Assembly (NCBI GenBank): GCA_943330855.2
Contig: CALQJI020000009.1
Span: 1-64,000, forward strand
Source of the DNA: Klebsiella pneumoniae
Lineage (GTDB): Bacteria; Verrucomicrobiota; Verrucomicrobiia; Limisphaerales; SXTU01
DNA: 64,000 nucleotides
Reading direction: 5' to 3'
Position numbers and translations under genes: made by a program. Under the pieces are notes generated by a model. It made no database searches. It was not told the DNA's origin and saw only the letters and a program-made list of their open reading frames with translations. Shown in pieces: positions 16,860 to 24,643 of this stretch. The stretch's first letter is position 1; each line of letters starts with the position of its first letter.

Positions 16860-19565
16860 TTATCGGACGGTCACGAAATCGTTCTGGTTCAGCAATGCTC
16901 GGACAAGGCTTTCACGGGCGCGGGCTTCGCCGTCCTTCGGAACTGCTGTGCTCTGCTGCTGGAGGAACGCCTTGCACTCGGCGAGTTCCGCGCGGGTGGG
17001 CGGGCGGGTGAGGATTTGCTCGAAGGCGGCGGTGATGAAGGCGGCCTTGTCCGAAGTCGGCGCTCCGAGGCGCTTGGCGATGGCGGGCGTGTGGTCGTGG
17101 ACGAGCTTGCTGTTGGTGAGCGCGAGGGCTTGCTGCGGGATGACGCTACGGGTGCGGCGGTAGCACTCGTTCGGGTCGGGCGCGTCGAAGAGCGCGCTGA
17201 ACTCGCTGCGGCCGTCGGACTCGGGGTTGAAGCTGTAGTAGAGGCTGCGGCGCGTGGTGGTGAGCGCGTCCTTGTTCTCCAGCTCCTGCCCGCCCATGCG
17301 CGGGTCCAGCGCGCCCGCGAGGTGCAGGATGCTGTCGCGCACGACCTCGGCTTCCATGCGGCCGGGATTCATGCGGGAGAGCCATCTGTTCTCTGGGTCG
17401 GCGGCGAGGGCAGGTGTGAGGGTGCGAGAGTGTGAGAGTGTGAGAGGCTTTACTTCCCGTCCCTCAGACCCTCGCACGCTCACACTCTCATGCGACGAAG
17501 CCCGCTTATAGGCCGCACTCGTCACAATCAACCGGTGCAAATGCTTCATGCTCCACCCCGACTCCATGAACTCGGCGGCGAGCCAGTCGAGCAGCTCGGG
17601 GTGCGTGGGCGGCTTGCCGCTGCGGCCGAAGTCGAAGACGGACGCGACGAGCGGTTCGTGGAAGTGGCGCGCCCAGATGTGGTTCACGGCTACGCGCGCA
17701 GTGAGCGGGTTTTCGCGTGACCCAATCCACTCGGCAAGCGCCTTGCGCCGGCCCGTGCTCTCGCGCGGATAGACGGGGCTGAAGGCGGGGTAGTCCGCGC
17801 TGTCCTTGGCGAGCGCGGCCTCGGCGTCGGTGACGGCTTTCTTCGCGGCGATCAGCGCGGTTTCGGCTTTGGTGAGAGCGGTCTTGGTGTCGGCTTTCGC
17901 CTTGTCGGCTTTGGCGGCGGCAGAGTTTTGCTTCGCGCTCTCCATGTCGGCTTCGGCTTTCGCCAGGGTTTCTTTCGAAGCCAAGAGCTTGAACTGGCGC
18001 TCGGCTTGGCTCGCGGCGCGGACGAGGCCGTTGGTGTCACCGGCCCCACCGAAGCGCGCTTCGTCCGCCGCCAGACGGGCCAGGACGGACGCGCGCTCGG
18101 CTTCGGCGGTGGCGAGGCGGGCTTCGACCAGCGCGGTTTTGTTGGTCGCCAGCGTTTGCTTCGCAGCGGTGGTGGCTTCGTCCACGCGTTTCATTTCGGC
18201 CTCGCGGATGAAGGACTTACTGCCGGGATACGACACGGTGGCCGGGAGCGACACCGGCGTGACTTGCAGCGACTTGCCACCGAGGAATGCCGGCATCGTG
18301 GGCAGCACGGGTGGGTGGTTCGTGAGGCGATTGCGCTCGTCGCCGCCGGTGTAGAACCAAGTCTTCGCCGCCGCGTCTTTGTCGAAGACGCGCACGGAGC
18401 CGAGGCGCACGACCTTTCGGTTCTTGCTGTAGTCGTAGTCTTGGAACGGGCCGGGGTCGGCCTCGCCGGGCCAGCGGTCCTGACGCACGTAGAGCGGCTC
18501 GAAGAAGGCGCGGAAGCTGAAGTAGTCGGCCTGCGTGATGGGGTCGTATTTGTGGTCGTGGCAGTGCGCGCAGTTGAAGGTGAGGCCGAGGAAGGCCTTG
18601 CCGGTGTGCTCGACGTTCGCGCGCATCCACTCGTTGGGGTTGAGCGCATACCAGTTGCGGACGAGGTAGCCGGTGGCGACGGCGGTCTCGTCGTCGAGCG
18701 GCGCAAGTTCGTCGGCGGCGAGCATCTCCTTCACCATGCGGTCGTAGCCCTTGTCGGTGTTGAGCGACTTCACGATCCAGTCGCGCCAGCGCCAGATTTG
18801 CGGAGCGGAGTTCCAGACGTCGGGCACCATGCGGCGACCGAACCAATCGCTGTAACGCCACACGTCCATCCAGTGCCGCGCCCAGCGCTCGCCGTGTTGC
18901 GGGGAATTCAACAGGCGGTCCACGACGCGCTCGTAGGCATCGGGCGAAGTGTCGGCGAGGAAGGCGTGCAGTTCCTCGCGCGTCGGCGGCAGGCCGGTGA
19001 GGCCGAGGTAAACGCGGCGGAGGAGGACGCGCTTCTCGGCAGGCGGGAGCGGGGTGAGCTTGGTGGCGGCGAGGCGAGAGTTGATGAAGGCGTCGATGGG
19101 ATTGCTGGTGGCCGATGGCCGATGGCCGATTTTGGGAACCGGCGGCCGCACGACCGGCCTGAACGCCCAGTGGTCACTCGGACTCGGCTCCGGCTTCTCG
19201 TCCTTCGGTGCGGGTGCGCCAGCGGCGATCCAGCGACGGAGTAGTTCGATTTGCTCCGGCTTGAGCGCGTCGCCTTCGGGCGGCATGCGCTCGGAGAGGT
19301 CGGTGGCGGAGACTTTGATGAGGAGCAAACTCAACTCCGGCTTGCGCGCGACGAGGGCGGAGCCGTGCTTGCCGCCGCGCTTCATCAAGTCCGCCGTGTC
19401 GAGACGCAAGCCGTTGTTCTGCTTGAGCGCACCGTGGCAGGCGTAACAACGCTCGCGGAGGAGCGGTTTGATTTCCTTCGCGTAGTCCACCGCCGGTGCC
19501 GCGCCGCGAACTGACACCGTGCCCAAGAGGGCAAGGCCTAGCGCGAGGGCGGCGGTGCGGTTCAT
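16860..19565 (-). CDS. PSD1 and planctomycete cytochrome c domain protein (DUF1549/DUF1553)
   Basis: The 901-residue exported protein has a signal peptide, a PSCyt1 haem-binding segment (LLRERCYACHGALKQNNGLRLDT, one CxxCH), a DUF1549 domain (NPIDAFINSRL...YLGLTGLPPT...WARHWMDVWRYSDW), a central Lys/Ala-rich coiled-coil region (about residues 460-590), and a DUF1553 domain (AVNHIWARHFHEPLVASVFDFGRSGKPPTHPELLDWLA). Its ATG overlaps the aldehyde dehydrogenase stop (ATGA), so translation is coupled. Two stretches look inserted in frame: a DNA inverted repeat at 17414-17492 and tandem ggccgat units near 19110-19130. A role in periplasmic redox or polysaccharide breakdown is generally inferred, not shown. 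Confidence 0.93.
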   Translation of the reverse strand: MNRTAALALGLALLGTVSVRGAAPAVDYAKEIKPLLRERCYACHGALKQNNGLRLDTADLMKRGGKHGSALVARKPELSLLLIKVSATDLSERMPPEGDALKPEQIELLRRWIAAGAPAPKDEKPEPSPSDHWAFRPVVRPPVPKIGHRPSATSNPIDAFINSRLAATKLTPLPPAEKRVLLRRVYLGLTGLPPTREELHAFLADTSPDAYERVVDRLLNSPQHGERWARHWMDVWRYSDWFGRRMVPDVWNSAPQIWRWRDWIVKSLNTDKGYDRMVKEMLAADELAPLDDETAVATGYLVRNWYALNPNEWMRANVEHTGKAFLGLTFNCAHCHDHKYDPITQADYFSFRAFFEPLYVRQDRWPGEADPGPFQDYDYSKNRKVVRLGSVRVFDKDAAAKTWFYTGGDERNRLTNHPPVLPTMPAFLGGKSLQVTPVSLPATVSYPGSKSFIREAEMKRVDEATTAAKQTLATNKTALVEARLATAEAERASVLARLAADEARFGGAGDTNGLVRAASQAERQFKLLASKETLAKAEADMESAKQNSAAAKADKAKADTKTALTKAETALIAAKKAVTDAEAALAKDSADYPAFSPVYPRESTGRRKALAEWIGSRENPLTARVAVNHIWARHFHEPLVASVFDFGRSGKPPTHPELLDWLAAEFMESGWSMKHLHRLIVTSAAYKRASSHESVSVRGSEGREVKPLTLSHSRTLTPALAADPENRWLSRMNPGRMEAEVVRDSILHLAGALDPRMGGQELENKDALTTTRRSLYYSFNPESDGRSEFSALFDAPDPNECYRRTRSVIPQQALALTNSKLVHDHTPAIAKRLGAPTSDKAAFITAAFEQILTRPPTRAELAECKAFLQQQSTAVPKDGEARARESLVRALLNQNDFVTVR
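17414..17492. repeat. Imperfect inverted repeat inside the PSD1 gene
   Basis: The arms at about 17414-17445 and 17461-17492 are GAGAGTGTGAG-rich and match at about 25 of 30 positions, most mismatches being transitions. The sequence is read through in frame as a Ser/Glu/Arg/Thr-rich stretch (SHESVSVRGSEGREVKPLTL onwards) between YKRAS and LAADPENRW in the DUF1553 domain. Confidence 0.7.
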
Positions 19566-21019
19566 GCGGAGTAGTCGAGATAGACTGTTTTCACGCGGGA
19601 ATAAAAGTCAACCGCGCCGGCACCCTGCTCCTTGAAAGAATCGGTGCTGCTCTTCTTCACGCCGCCGAAGGGGGCTTGGAGCGCGAGGCCGGTGGAGATC
19701 TGATTCACCTTCACCACACCGGCTTGGATGCGCTCGGTGTAAAGCATCGCCTTCTTCAAGTCGCGCGTGACGAGGCTGGCGCTGAGGCCCACGTCCACGC
19801 TGTTCGCGACGGCGAGGGCTTCGTCGAAGCCGTCCACCGGGATGATGCCGACGACGGGGCCGAAGACTTCCTCGCACGCGATGCGCGCAGTGGGGGCGAC
19901 GTTGCCCAGCACGGTGGGCTGCATGAAGTAACCGTGCTCAAGATCGCCGTCGGTGAGGCGCGCGCCGCCGCAGAGGAGCGTCGCGCCTTCCTGCTGGGCG
20001 ATGGCGACGTAGTTCAAGTTGCCTTCAAGCTGCGCCTTGCTCACGGCGGGGCCCATCGTGACGCCGGCCTTCAAGCCGTTGCCGACGATGATGGCCTTCG
20101 CTTTCTCCACGAGTTTTGCTGCGAACGCGTCCGCCACGCTGCGCTCGACGATGACGCGGCTGGTCGCGGTGCAAGCCTGGCCGGTGAGGCCGAAGCCAGC
20201 GATGGCCACGAGGCGCGCGGCGAGGTCGAGGTCGGCGTCGGCGAGGACGATGGTGGGGTTCTTGCCGCCCATCTCCATCTGCGCGCGGGCCATGCGGGGG
20301 GCGAGCTGCTGGTAGATTTGCGAGCCAACGGAGAGCGAGCCGGTGAAGGAGAGCGCGACGACGGCGGAATTGGTCGCGAGTTCGCCGCCGACTTCCTTGC
20401 CACTGCCGGTGACGACATTGAGCACGCCTTTGGGAAGGCCGGCTTCGGCGAGAATCTTCGCCAGCTCGCAGGTCATCGCAGGGGCTTGCGAGGCGGGCTT
20501 GATGATGACGGCGTTGCCGCTGACGAGGGCCGGGGCCATTTTCCAAGCCGGGATGGCGATGGGGAAATTCCACGGCGTGATGAGGGCGACGACGCCGAGC
20601 GGCTCGCGGCGGGTGTAGAGCAACTGGCTCGGCAAATCGTGCGGGATCGTTTGACCGCCGAGCACATAGCTCAGGCCACCGAAGAAGCGGAAGATGTCGG
20701 CCGTGCGCTGCACCTCGCCGGTGGCCTCGGCAAGGGTCTTGCCTTCTTCACGCGTGAGGAGTTCGGCCAGCTCGGGCTTGCGCGCCTCAATGAGCTGCGA
20801 CGCCTTGCTCAGGACGCGACCGCGCGCAACAGACGTTTGCGCGGCCCAGCCGGGCGCAGCGGCTTGCGCGGCGGCGATGGCAGCAAGCGCATCCGCCCGC
20901 CCGCCCTGCGGATACTGCGCGACGGCCTCGCGGGTGTCGGCGGGGTTGAGATTGGTGAAGGTCTGGCCGGACTGAGCGGGAACCCAGTCGCCGCCGATGA
21001 AGTTTTGGTAGCTGCGCAT
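19562..21019 (-). CDS. NAD(P)-dependent aldehyde dehydrogenase, ketoglutarate-semialdehyde-type
   Basis: The 485-residue enzyme is a complete aldehyde dehydrogenase superfamily member: substrate/cofactor block VVALITPWNFPIAIPAWKMAPAL, cofactor motif SFTGSLSVGSQIY, general-base region MEMGGKNPTIVLADAD and catalytic Cys in GLTGQACTATSRV. The sequence most resembles 2,5-dioxovalerate/alpha-ketoglutarate semialdehyde or succinate semialdehyde dehydrogenases, suggesting oxidation in sugar-acid catabolism; the substrate is inferred. Its stop overlaps the PSD1 start (ATGA), making it the first gene of an ALDH-PSD1-DUF1501 operon. A 195-bp internal piece is duplicated at 14950-15143. Confidence 0.92.
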   Translation of the reverse strand: MRSYQNFIGGDWVPAQSGQTFTNLNPADTREAVAQYPQGGRADALAAIAAAQAAAPGWAAQTSVARGRVLSKASQLIEARKPELAELLTREEGKTLAEATGEVQRTADIFRFFGGLSYVLGGQTIPHDLPSQLLYTRREPLGVVALITPWNFPIAIPAWKMAPALVSGNAVIIKPASQAPAMTCELAKILAEAGLPKGVLNVVTGSGKEVGGELATNSAVVALSFTGSLSVGSQIYQQLAPRMARAQMEMGGKNPTIVLADADLDLAARLVAIAGFGLTGQACTATSRVIVERSVADAFAAKLVEKAKAIIVGNGLKAGVTMGPAVSKAQLEGNLNYVAIAQQEGATLLCGGARLTDGDLEHGYFMQPTVLGNVAPTARIACEEVFGPVVGIIPVDGFDEALAVANSVDVGLSASLVTRDLKKAMLYTERIQAGVVKVNQISTGLALQAPFGGVKKSSTDSFKEQGAGAVDFYSRVKTVYLDYSA

Positions 21020-21177
21020 GGCCGAGTTTTAACACGGGTGCGAAGGCGCGGGAAGCACTTCGGTAATTGAAGCAAGTCGACGCTGTGCTGAAACGCCCGA
21101 CAAGTCGGGGGCGCGACACGCTCGGAACCATCATTGCCAACTCCCGCGCCCTCCTGCTAGAAACCCCGGCCTTCGAC

Positions 21178-22398
21178 ATGGCTCTCATTGTCCAAAAATA
21201 CGGCGGCACCTCGGTCGGCAACCCCGAGCGCATTAAGAACGTCGCCCGACGCATCGCCGAGCATCGCAATCGCGGCGACCAAGTCGTCGTCGTCGTGTCT
21301 GCCATGAGCGGCGTGACGGACAACCTCATCAAGCTCGCCAAGGAAATCACCCCGCTGCCCAGCGAGCGCGAGATGGACATGCTTCTGGCCACCGGCGAGC
21401 AGCAGACCATCGCCCTCACCGCCATCGCCCTCCAGCAGCTTGGCATCCCGGCCACTTCGCTCACCGGCGCGCAGGCGGGCATCGTCACCGACGGCGTCCA
21501 CACGAAGGCGAAGATCAAGAACATCACGCCCAAACAAGTCCACGCGCAGCTCGACGCGGGCAATGTCGTCATTGTCGCCGGCTTTCAGGGCGAGACGGCG
21601 GAAGGCCAGATCACCACGCTGGGCCGCGGCGGCTCGGACCTGACCGCCATCGCGCTGGCCGCCGCCGTGAAGGCCGACCTCTGCCAGATTTACACCGACG
21701 TGGACGGCGTTTACACCGCCGACCCCCGCATCGTGCCCGGCGCGCGGAAGTTGCCGGAGATCGCCTACGACGAGATGCTCGAACTCGCCGGCGCGGGCGC
21801 GAAGGTCATGCAGCTCCGCTCGGTCGAGTTCGCCAAAAAGTTTGGCGTCGTGTTTGAAGTCCGCTCCAGCCTGAACGACAACCCCGGAACCATTGTGAAA
21901 GAAGAAACGCAAAGCATGGAAGGCATCGTCGTGCGCGGCGTCGCGCTCGACAAAAACCAGGCCAAAGTCACCGTCGTCGGCGTGCCCGACCGCCCCGGCG
22001 TGGCCGCCCGCATCTTCAAGGCGCTGGCCGAGGGCACCATCGGCGTGGACATGATCGTGCAGAACATCAGCCACGGCTCGAAGTCCCCCACCACCGACAT
22101 CTCCTTCACGCTGGACAAGCCCGACCTCGCCAAAGCCCGCAAGGTCATGGACAGCCTCAAGGCCGAAATTGGTTTCGCAGACCTCGCCGTGAGCGAGACC
22201 ATCGGCAAGCTCTCCATCGTGGGCGTGGGCATGAGGAGCCACAGCGGCGTGGCGGCGAAGATGTTCGAGACGCTGGCCAAGGAGAGCGTGAACATCGACA
22301 TGATCTCCACCAGCGAAATCAAAATCTCCGTGGTGATTGACCTGGCGAAGGGCGACGCCGCGATGCGCGCGGTGCACAAGGCGTTCCTCGGGACTTGA
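21178..22398 (+). CDS. lysC: Aspartate kinase with two ACT domains
   Basis: This enzyme phosphorylates aspartate, the committed step to lysine, threonine and methionine. From ATG 21178 it is 406 residues, placing the kinase motif LIVQKYGGTSVG at the N-terminus. FTTLGRGGSDLTA-type sequence (ITTLGRGGSDLTAIALAAA) and YTDVDGVYTADPRI complete the active site. Two C-terminal ACT modules (TVVGVPDRPGVAARIFKAL and SIVGVGMRSHSGVAAKMFETL) indicate feedback regulation. The frame extends upstream to 21067 without homology. The last 14 codons and the following palindrome are duplicated at 28472-28600. It is convergent with the anti-sigma-like gene. Confidence 0.96.
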   Translation: MALIVQKYGGTSVGNPERIKNVARRIAEHRNRGDQVVVVVSAMSGVTDNLIKLAKEITPLPSEREMDMLLATGEQQTIALTAIALQQLGIPATSLTGAQAGIVTDGVHTKAKIKNITPKQVHAQLDAGNVVIVAGFQGETAEGQITTLGRGGSDLTAIALAAAVKADLCQIYTDVDGVYTADPRIVPGARKLPEIAYDEMLELAGAGAKVMQLRSVEFAKKFGVVFEVRSSLNDNPGTIVKEETQSMEGIVVRGVALDKNQAKVTVVGVPDRPGVAARIFKALAEGTIGVDMIVQNISHGSKSPTTDISFTLDKPDLAKARKVMDSLKAEIGFADLAVSETIGKLSIVGVGMRSHSGVAAKMFETLAKESVNIDMISTSEIKISVVIDLAKGDAAMRAVHKAFLGT

Positions 22399-22485
22399 GC
22401 CGGTAGCCGCCGAGGGCACGAGGCGGAAACTCACGCCCACCAGAACTCCGCCTCCTCACCTCGACGGCTACGGAGCGATCTGGTT
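22356..22485. repeat. Palindromic repeat spanning the lysC tail (source copy)
   Basis: This 130-bp segment covers the last lysC codons, its stop and the whole gap to the convergent anti-sigma-like gene. It contains an imperfect 25-bp inverted repeat (22403-22427 with 22447-22471, 21 of 25 matching) with the gtagc-gccga core. A close copy lies at 28472-28600. The hairpin may also end both convergent transcripts. Confidence 0.85.
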
Positions 22486-23200
22486 ATTTCTGGGCCTGCT
22501 CCCGCACGAACTCGCCTGCCGCTTTCAGAGTGCCCTGCAAGTCTTTCTCGACCACAAAGGCCTTTTGGAATGGTTGCCCCTTGTGCCGCCCAATCACACG
22601 CACCTCGCCTGCCGAGCGGTCGTAGATGATTTTGGCCACCGTGCCCTTCGCATCCTGCGGCCAAGTCTTCTCCCAATCCTCCAGCTTGGTAGCTTGGGAG
22701 AAGTTCTCGAATGGAGCGTCCTGCCAGGCCTGCCGGAGCAACGCTACTTCGTTCGTATCCGCGCCGCGCGACGTGCCGGCCAAGTCCAGCATGGCGACCT
22801 GAACCGACACGCGTGGTTTTGGCAGCAGGGACGGCAGGACAACCAACGCGAGCACCGCCGTCGCCGTAGCCAGACCGAGCAGCCAGCGCCAGCTCCCAAA
22901 CGCCTCCTTCGTTTCCTCCTTCTCTGCTTTCCGGGCCACCCCGTAAGTCTCCCGCACCTTCGTTTGCAGGCGTCCCTTCGCGTAACCGGGCAGCTCCCCC
23001 GCCGTCGCCTCCGTCGCGCTCACCAGCGGCAGCGCCTCCTTTGCCAACCGCGCCGCGCTGCGCAACTGCTCCAGTTCCGACCGCAGCTCGGGCCGGCTGG
23101 CCAGCAGCCCGTCCAGTTCCGCTTGCTCGGCGGCGGTGGCTTGTTGCGCGACGGCTTTCATCGCGAGGTCAAAGAAGCGGTCGTCATTCATGGGGTTCAT
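22484..23200 (-). CDS. Anti-sigma-factor-like membrane protein
   Basis: The product is about 238 residues from ATG 23200. The N-terminal half (FFDLAMKAVAQQATAAEQAELDGLLASRPELRSELEQL) resembles a zinc-finger-free anti-sigma/RsgI-like helical domain. One transmembrane helix (WRWLLGLATATAVLALVVLPSLL) follows near residues 105-125, and the C-terminal part is probably periplasmic with no recognised domain. The ATG overlaps the stop of the sigma-factor gene (ATGA), so the two are translationally coupled, the usual sigma/anti-sigma arrangement. Function is inferred from topology and context. The frame extends upstream to 24001 but that is a shadow of the sigma-factor gene. Confidence 0.75.
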   Translation of the reverse strand: MNPMNDDRFFDLAMKAVAQQATAAEQAELDGLLASRPELRSELEQLRSAARLAKEALPLVSATEATAGELPGYAKGRLQTKVRETYGVARKAEKEETKEAFGSWRWLLGLATATAVLALVVLPSLLPKPRVSVQVAMLDLAGTSRGADTNEVALLRQAWQDAPFENFSQATKLEDWEKTWPQDAKGTVAKIIYDRSAGEVRVIGRHKGQPFQKAFVVEKDLQGTLKAAGEFVREQAQK

Positions 23201-23799
23201 CGCAAAAACGCCTCCAGTTCTTTCAACTTTTCCGGGTGCCGCTCGCTCACCCGTCGCAACGCCTCCAGCCCGCGCTTCAGATAGACGCCGACGCTGCCCA
23301 TCGCCAGGCCGTGCTTGGCCGCGAGTTGCTCGTAACTCAGGCCATGCAGGAAAAAGTCGGCCAGCAGCGCACGCTGCTCCGGCTTCAACTCCGCCTGAAG
23401 TTCCGTCAGCAAGGCCGCCAGTTCGCTCCGGCCCACGTCCGCCAATGGCGAATCCCCGCCCGCCAGTTCCGCCGCACCTTCCTGCTCCTGCCGTGCCTCC
23501 AAGCTCTCCGTCTGCCCGCCGCCCCGCTTCTGCGCGAAGTGCTCCCGCAGCCGGCTCACCGCCCGGTTGTGCGCGACGCTCGCCGCCAGCGGCTTGAGTT
23601 CTTCGGCGCGTTTCACGGTCTGCGCTGCCTCCACCATTTCCTCCAGCGACTCGATGGCCACGTCCTCCACATCCGCCGGCAGGAACGGCCCCAGCCGCCC
23701 CTGCGCCACGGCGAAGACCACCGGCCACAGCCAGCGAAACGCCGCATCCCACGCGTCGGGGTCGCCGCGCTGCAAGGCGGAGAGGTCGGGTGCTTCCAC
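23197..23799 (-). CDS. ECF-type sigma-70 family RNA polymerase sigma factor
   Basis: A sigma-2-like region (DPDAWDAAFRWLWPVVFAVAQGRL...DVEDVAIESLEEMVEAAQ) is followed by a charged linker and a sigma-4 helix-turn-helix (LKPEQRALLADFFLHGLSYEQLAAKHGLAMGSVGVYLKRGLEALR). The start is uncertain: GTG 23799 begins just before the conserved DLSALQRGDPDAW, while the open frame reaches a TTG at 23904. The gene is coupled to the anti-sigma-like gene and divergent from the two small exported proteins, which are plausible but unproven targets. Confidence 0.85.
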   Translation of the reverse strand: MEAPDLSALQRGDPDAWDAAFRWLWPVVFAVAQGRLGPFLPADVEDVAIESLEEMVEAAQTVKRAEELKPLAASVAHNRAVSRLREHFAQKRGGGQTESLEARQEQEGAAELAGGDSPLADVGRSELAALLTELQAELKPEQRALLADFFLHGLSYEQLAAKHGLAMGSVGVYLKRGLEALRRVSERHPEKLKELEAFLR

Positions 23800-23957
23800 G
23801 CGGGCAGCTTGGCGAAAGCGCCCGATGGCGGCAAAAGAAAGTTGTAAGACGCCGTTTGCGCCCTGCGATGTAGCAGGTGAAGACGGTCGCGGTGAATGAA
23901 CCAAATCGGACGGCGAACGCCGCCGACACCAGCGACCGGCTCCAACAAAACAACAAC

Positions 23958-24275
23958 ATGAAAAAGCTCCTCACCCTCGCCGCCCTCGTCCTCGTCACCA
24001 CCGCTTCTGCCCAGGCTGACTCCGTCAGCGGCTACTTCCGCAGCAACGGCACCTACGTCGCCCCGCACTACCGCACGCCCGCCAACGGCACGCCCTACGA
24101 CAATCTCAGCTATCGCGGCTACCCCTCGCAGCAGCCGGGCTACGTCTCCCCGCGCTCCTTCGACACCGGCTACACCGCGCCCGTCCGCCAACCCCGGTTC
24201 GACGGCTACGACACGACCCCGCGCACGATGCCCTACACCGGCCAGAGCCAGCGCACGCGCACCTTCGGCTTCTGA
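23958..24275 (+). CDS. Small exported protein with SNGTYVxPHxRT motif
   Basis: The 105-residue product from ATG 23958 has a signal peptide (MKKLLTLAALVLVTTASAQA). It then has the recognisable motif GYFRSNGTYVAPHYRTPANG-TPYDNLSYRG, followed by a Pro/Tyr/Arg-rich, low-complexity tail (TPRTMPYTGQSQRTRTFGF). The motif is widespread in small exported bacterial proteins of unknown function. It is divergent from the sigma-factor gene and followed 48 bp later by a paralogue with the same motif. Its role is unknown. Confidence 0.8.
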   Translation: MKKLLTLAALVLVTTASAQADSVSGYFRSNGTYVAPHYRTPANGTPYDNLSYRGYPSQQPGYVSPRSFDTGYTAPVRQPRFDGYDTTPRTMPYTGQSQRTRTFGF

Positions 24276-24323
24276 ACCGCTTTGCGCACCTCCCGCCCGC
24301 CAACTCTGAAACCTGAAACACTC

Positions 24324-24614
24324 ATGAAAATCCTCTCCACTCTCGCGCTTGCCGCTGTCCTGGTTGCCACCGCCTTCAACGCCGAGGCCCGCAGTGGCGG
24401 CTCGCGTTCCGGCTACAGTTCCTCCGGGAGCGGTTCGCGCTCCGGCTACGTCTCTCGCAACCCCTACGCCGCCCACCCGTCCGTGCGCGTGCGCGACTAC
24501 ACGCGGAGCAGCGGGACGTATGTGGAGCGGCACGTCCGCACGCCCGCCAACGACACGATCAAGGACAACCTGAGCTATAGCGGCTACGGGACCGTCCGCG
24601 TGCCGCGTGACTGA
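24324..24614 (+). CDS. Small exported protein, paralogue of the preceding gene
   Basis: The 96-residue product from ATG 24324 has a signal peptide (MKILSTLALAAVLVATAFNAEA), a Ser/Gly/Arg-rich linker (RSGGSRSGYSSSGSGSRSGY) and the motif RSSGTYVERHVRTPANDTIKDNLSYSGYG. This is the same module as in the gene just upstream, but here at the C-terminus. The two genes form a tandem pair, probably co-transcribed, immediately upstream of the TPR-CHAT gene. The function is unknown. Confidence 0.78.
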   Translation: MKILSTLALAAVLVATAFNAEARSGGSRSGYSSSGSGSRSGYVSRNPYAAHPSVRVRDYTRSSGTYVERHVRTPANDTIKDNLSYSGYGTVRVPRD

Positions 24615-24643
24615 GCGGGCACGCTTCTCCGAGCGTTGCTTTC

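Noticed and set aside
17928..19244. 438-codon plus-strand frame within the PSD1 region
   Set aside because: Shadow of the PSD1 gene; biased residues and no homology recognised.
21157..22440. 427-codon minus-strand frame opposite lysC
   Set aside because: Antisense shadow of a certain gene; no motifs.
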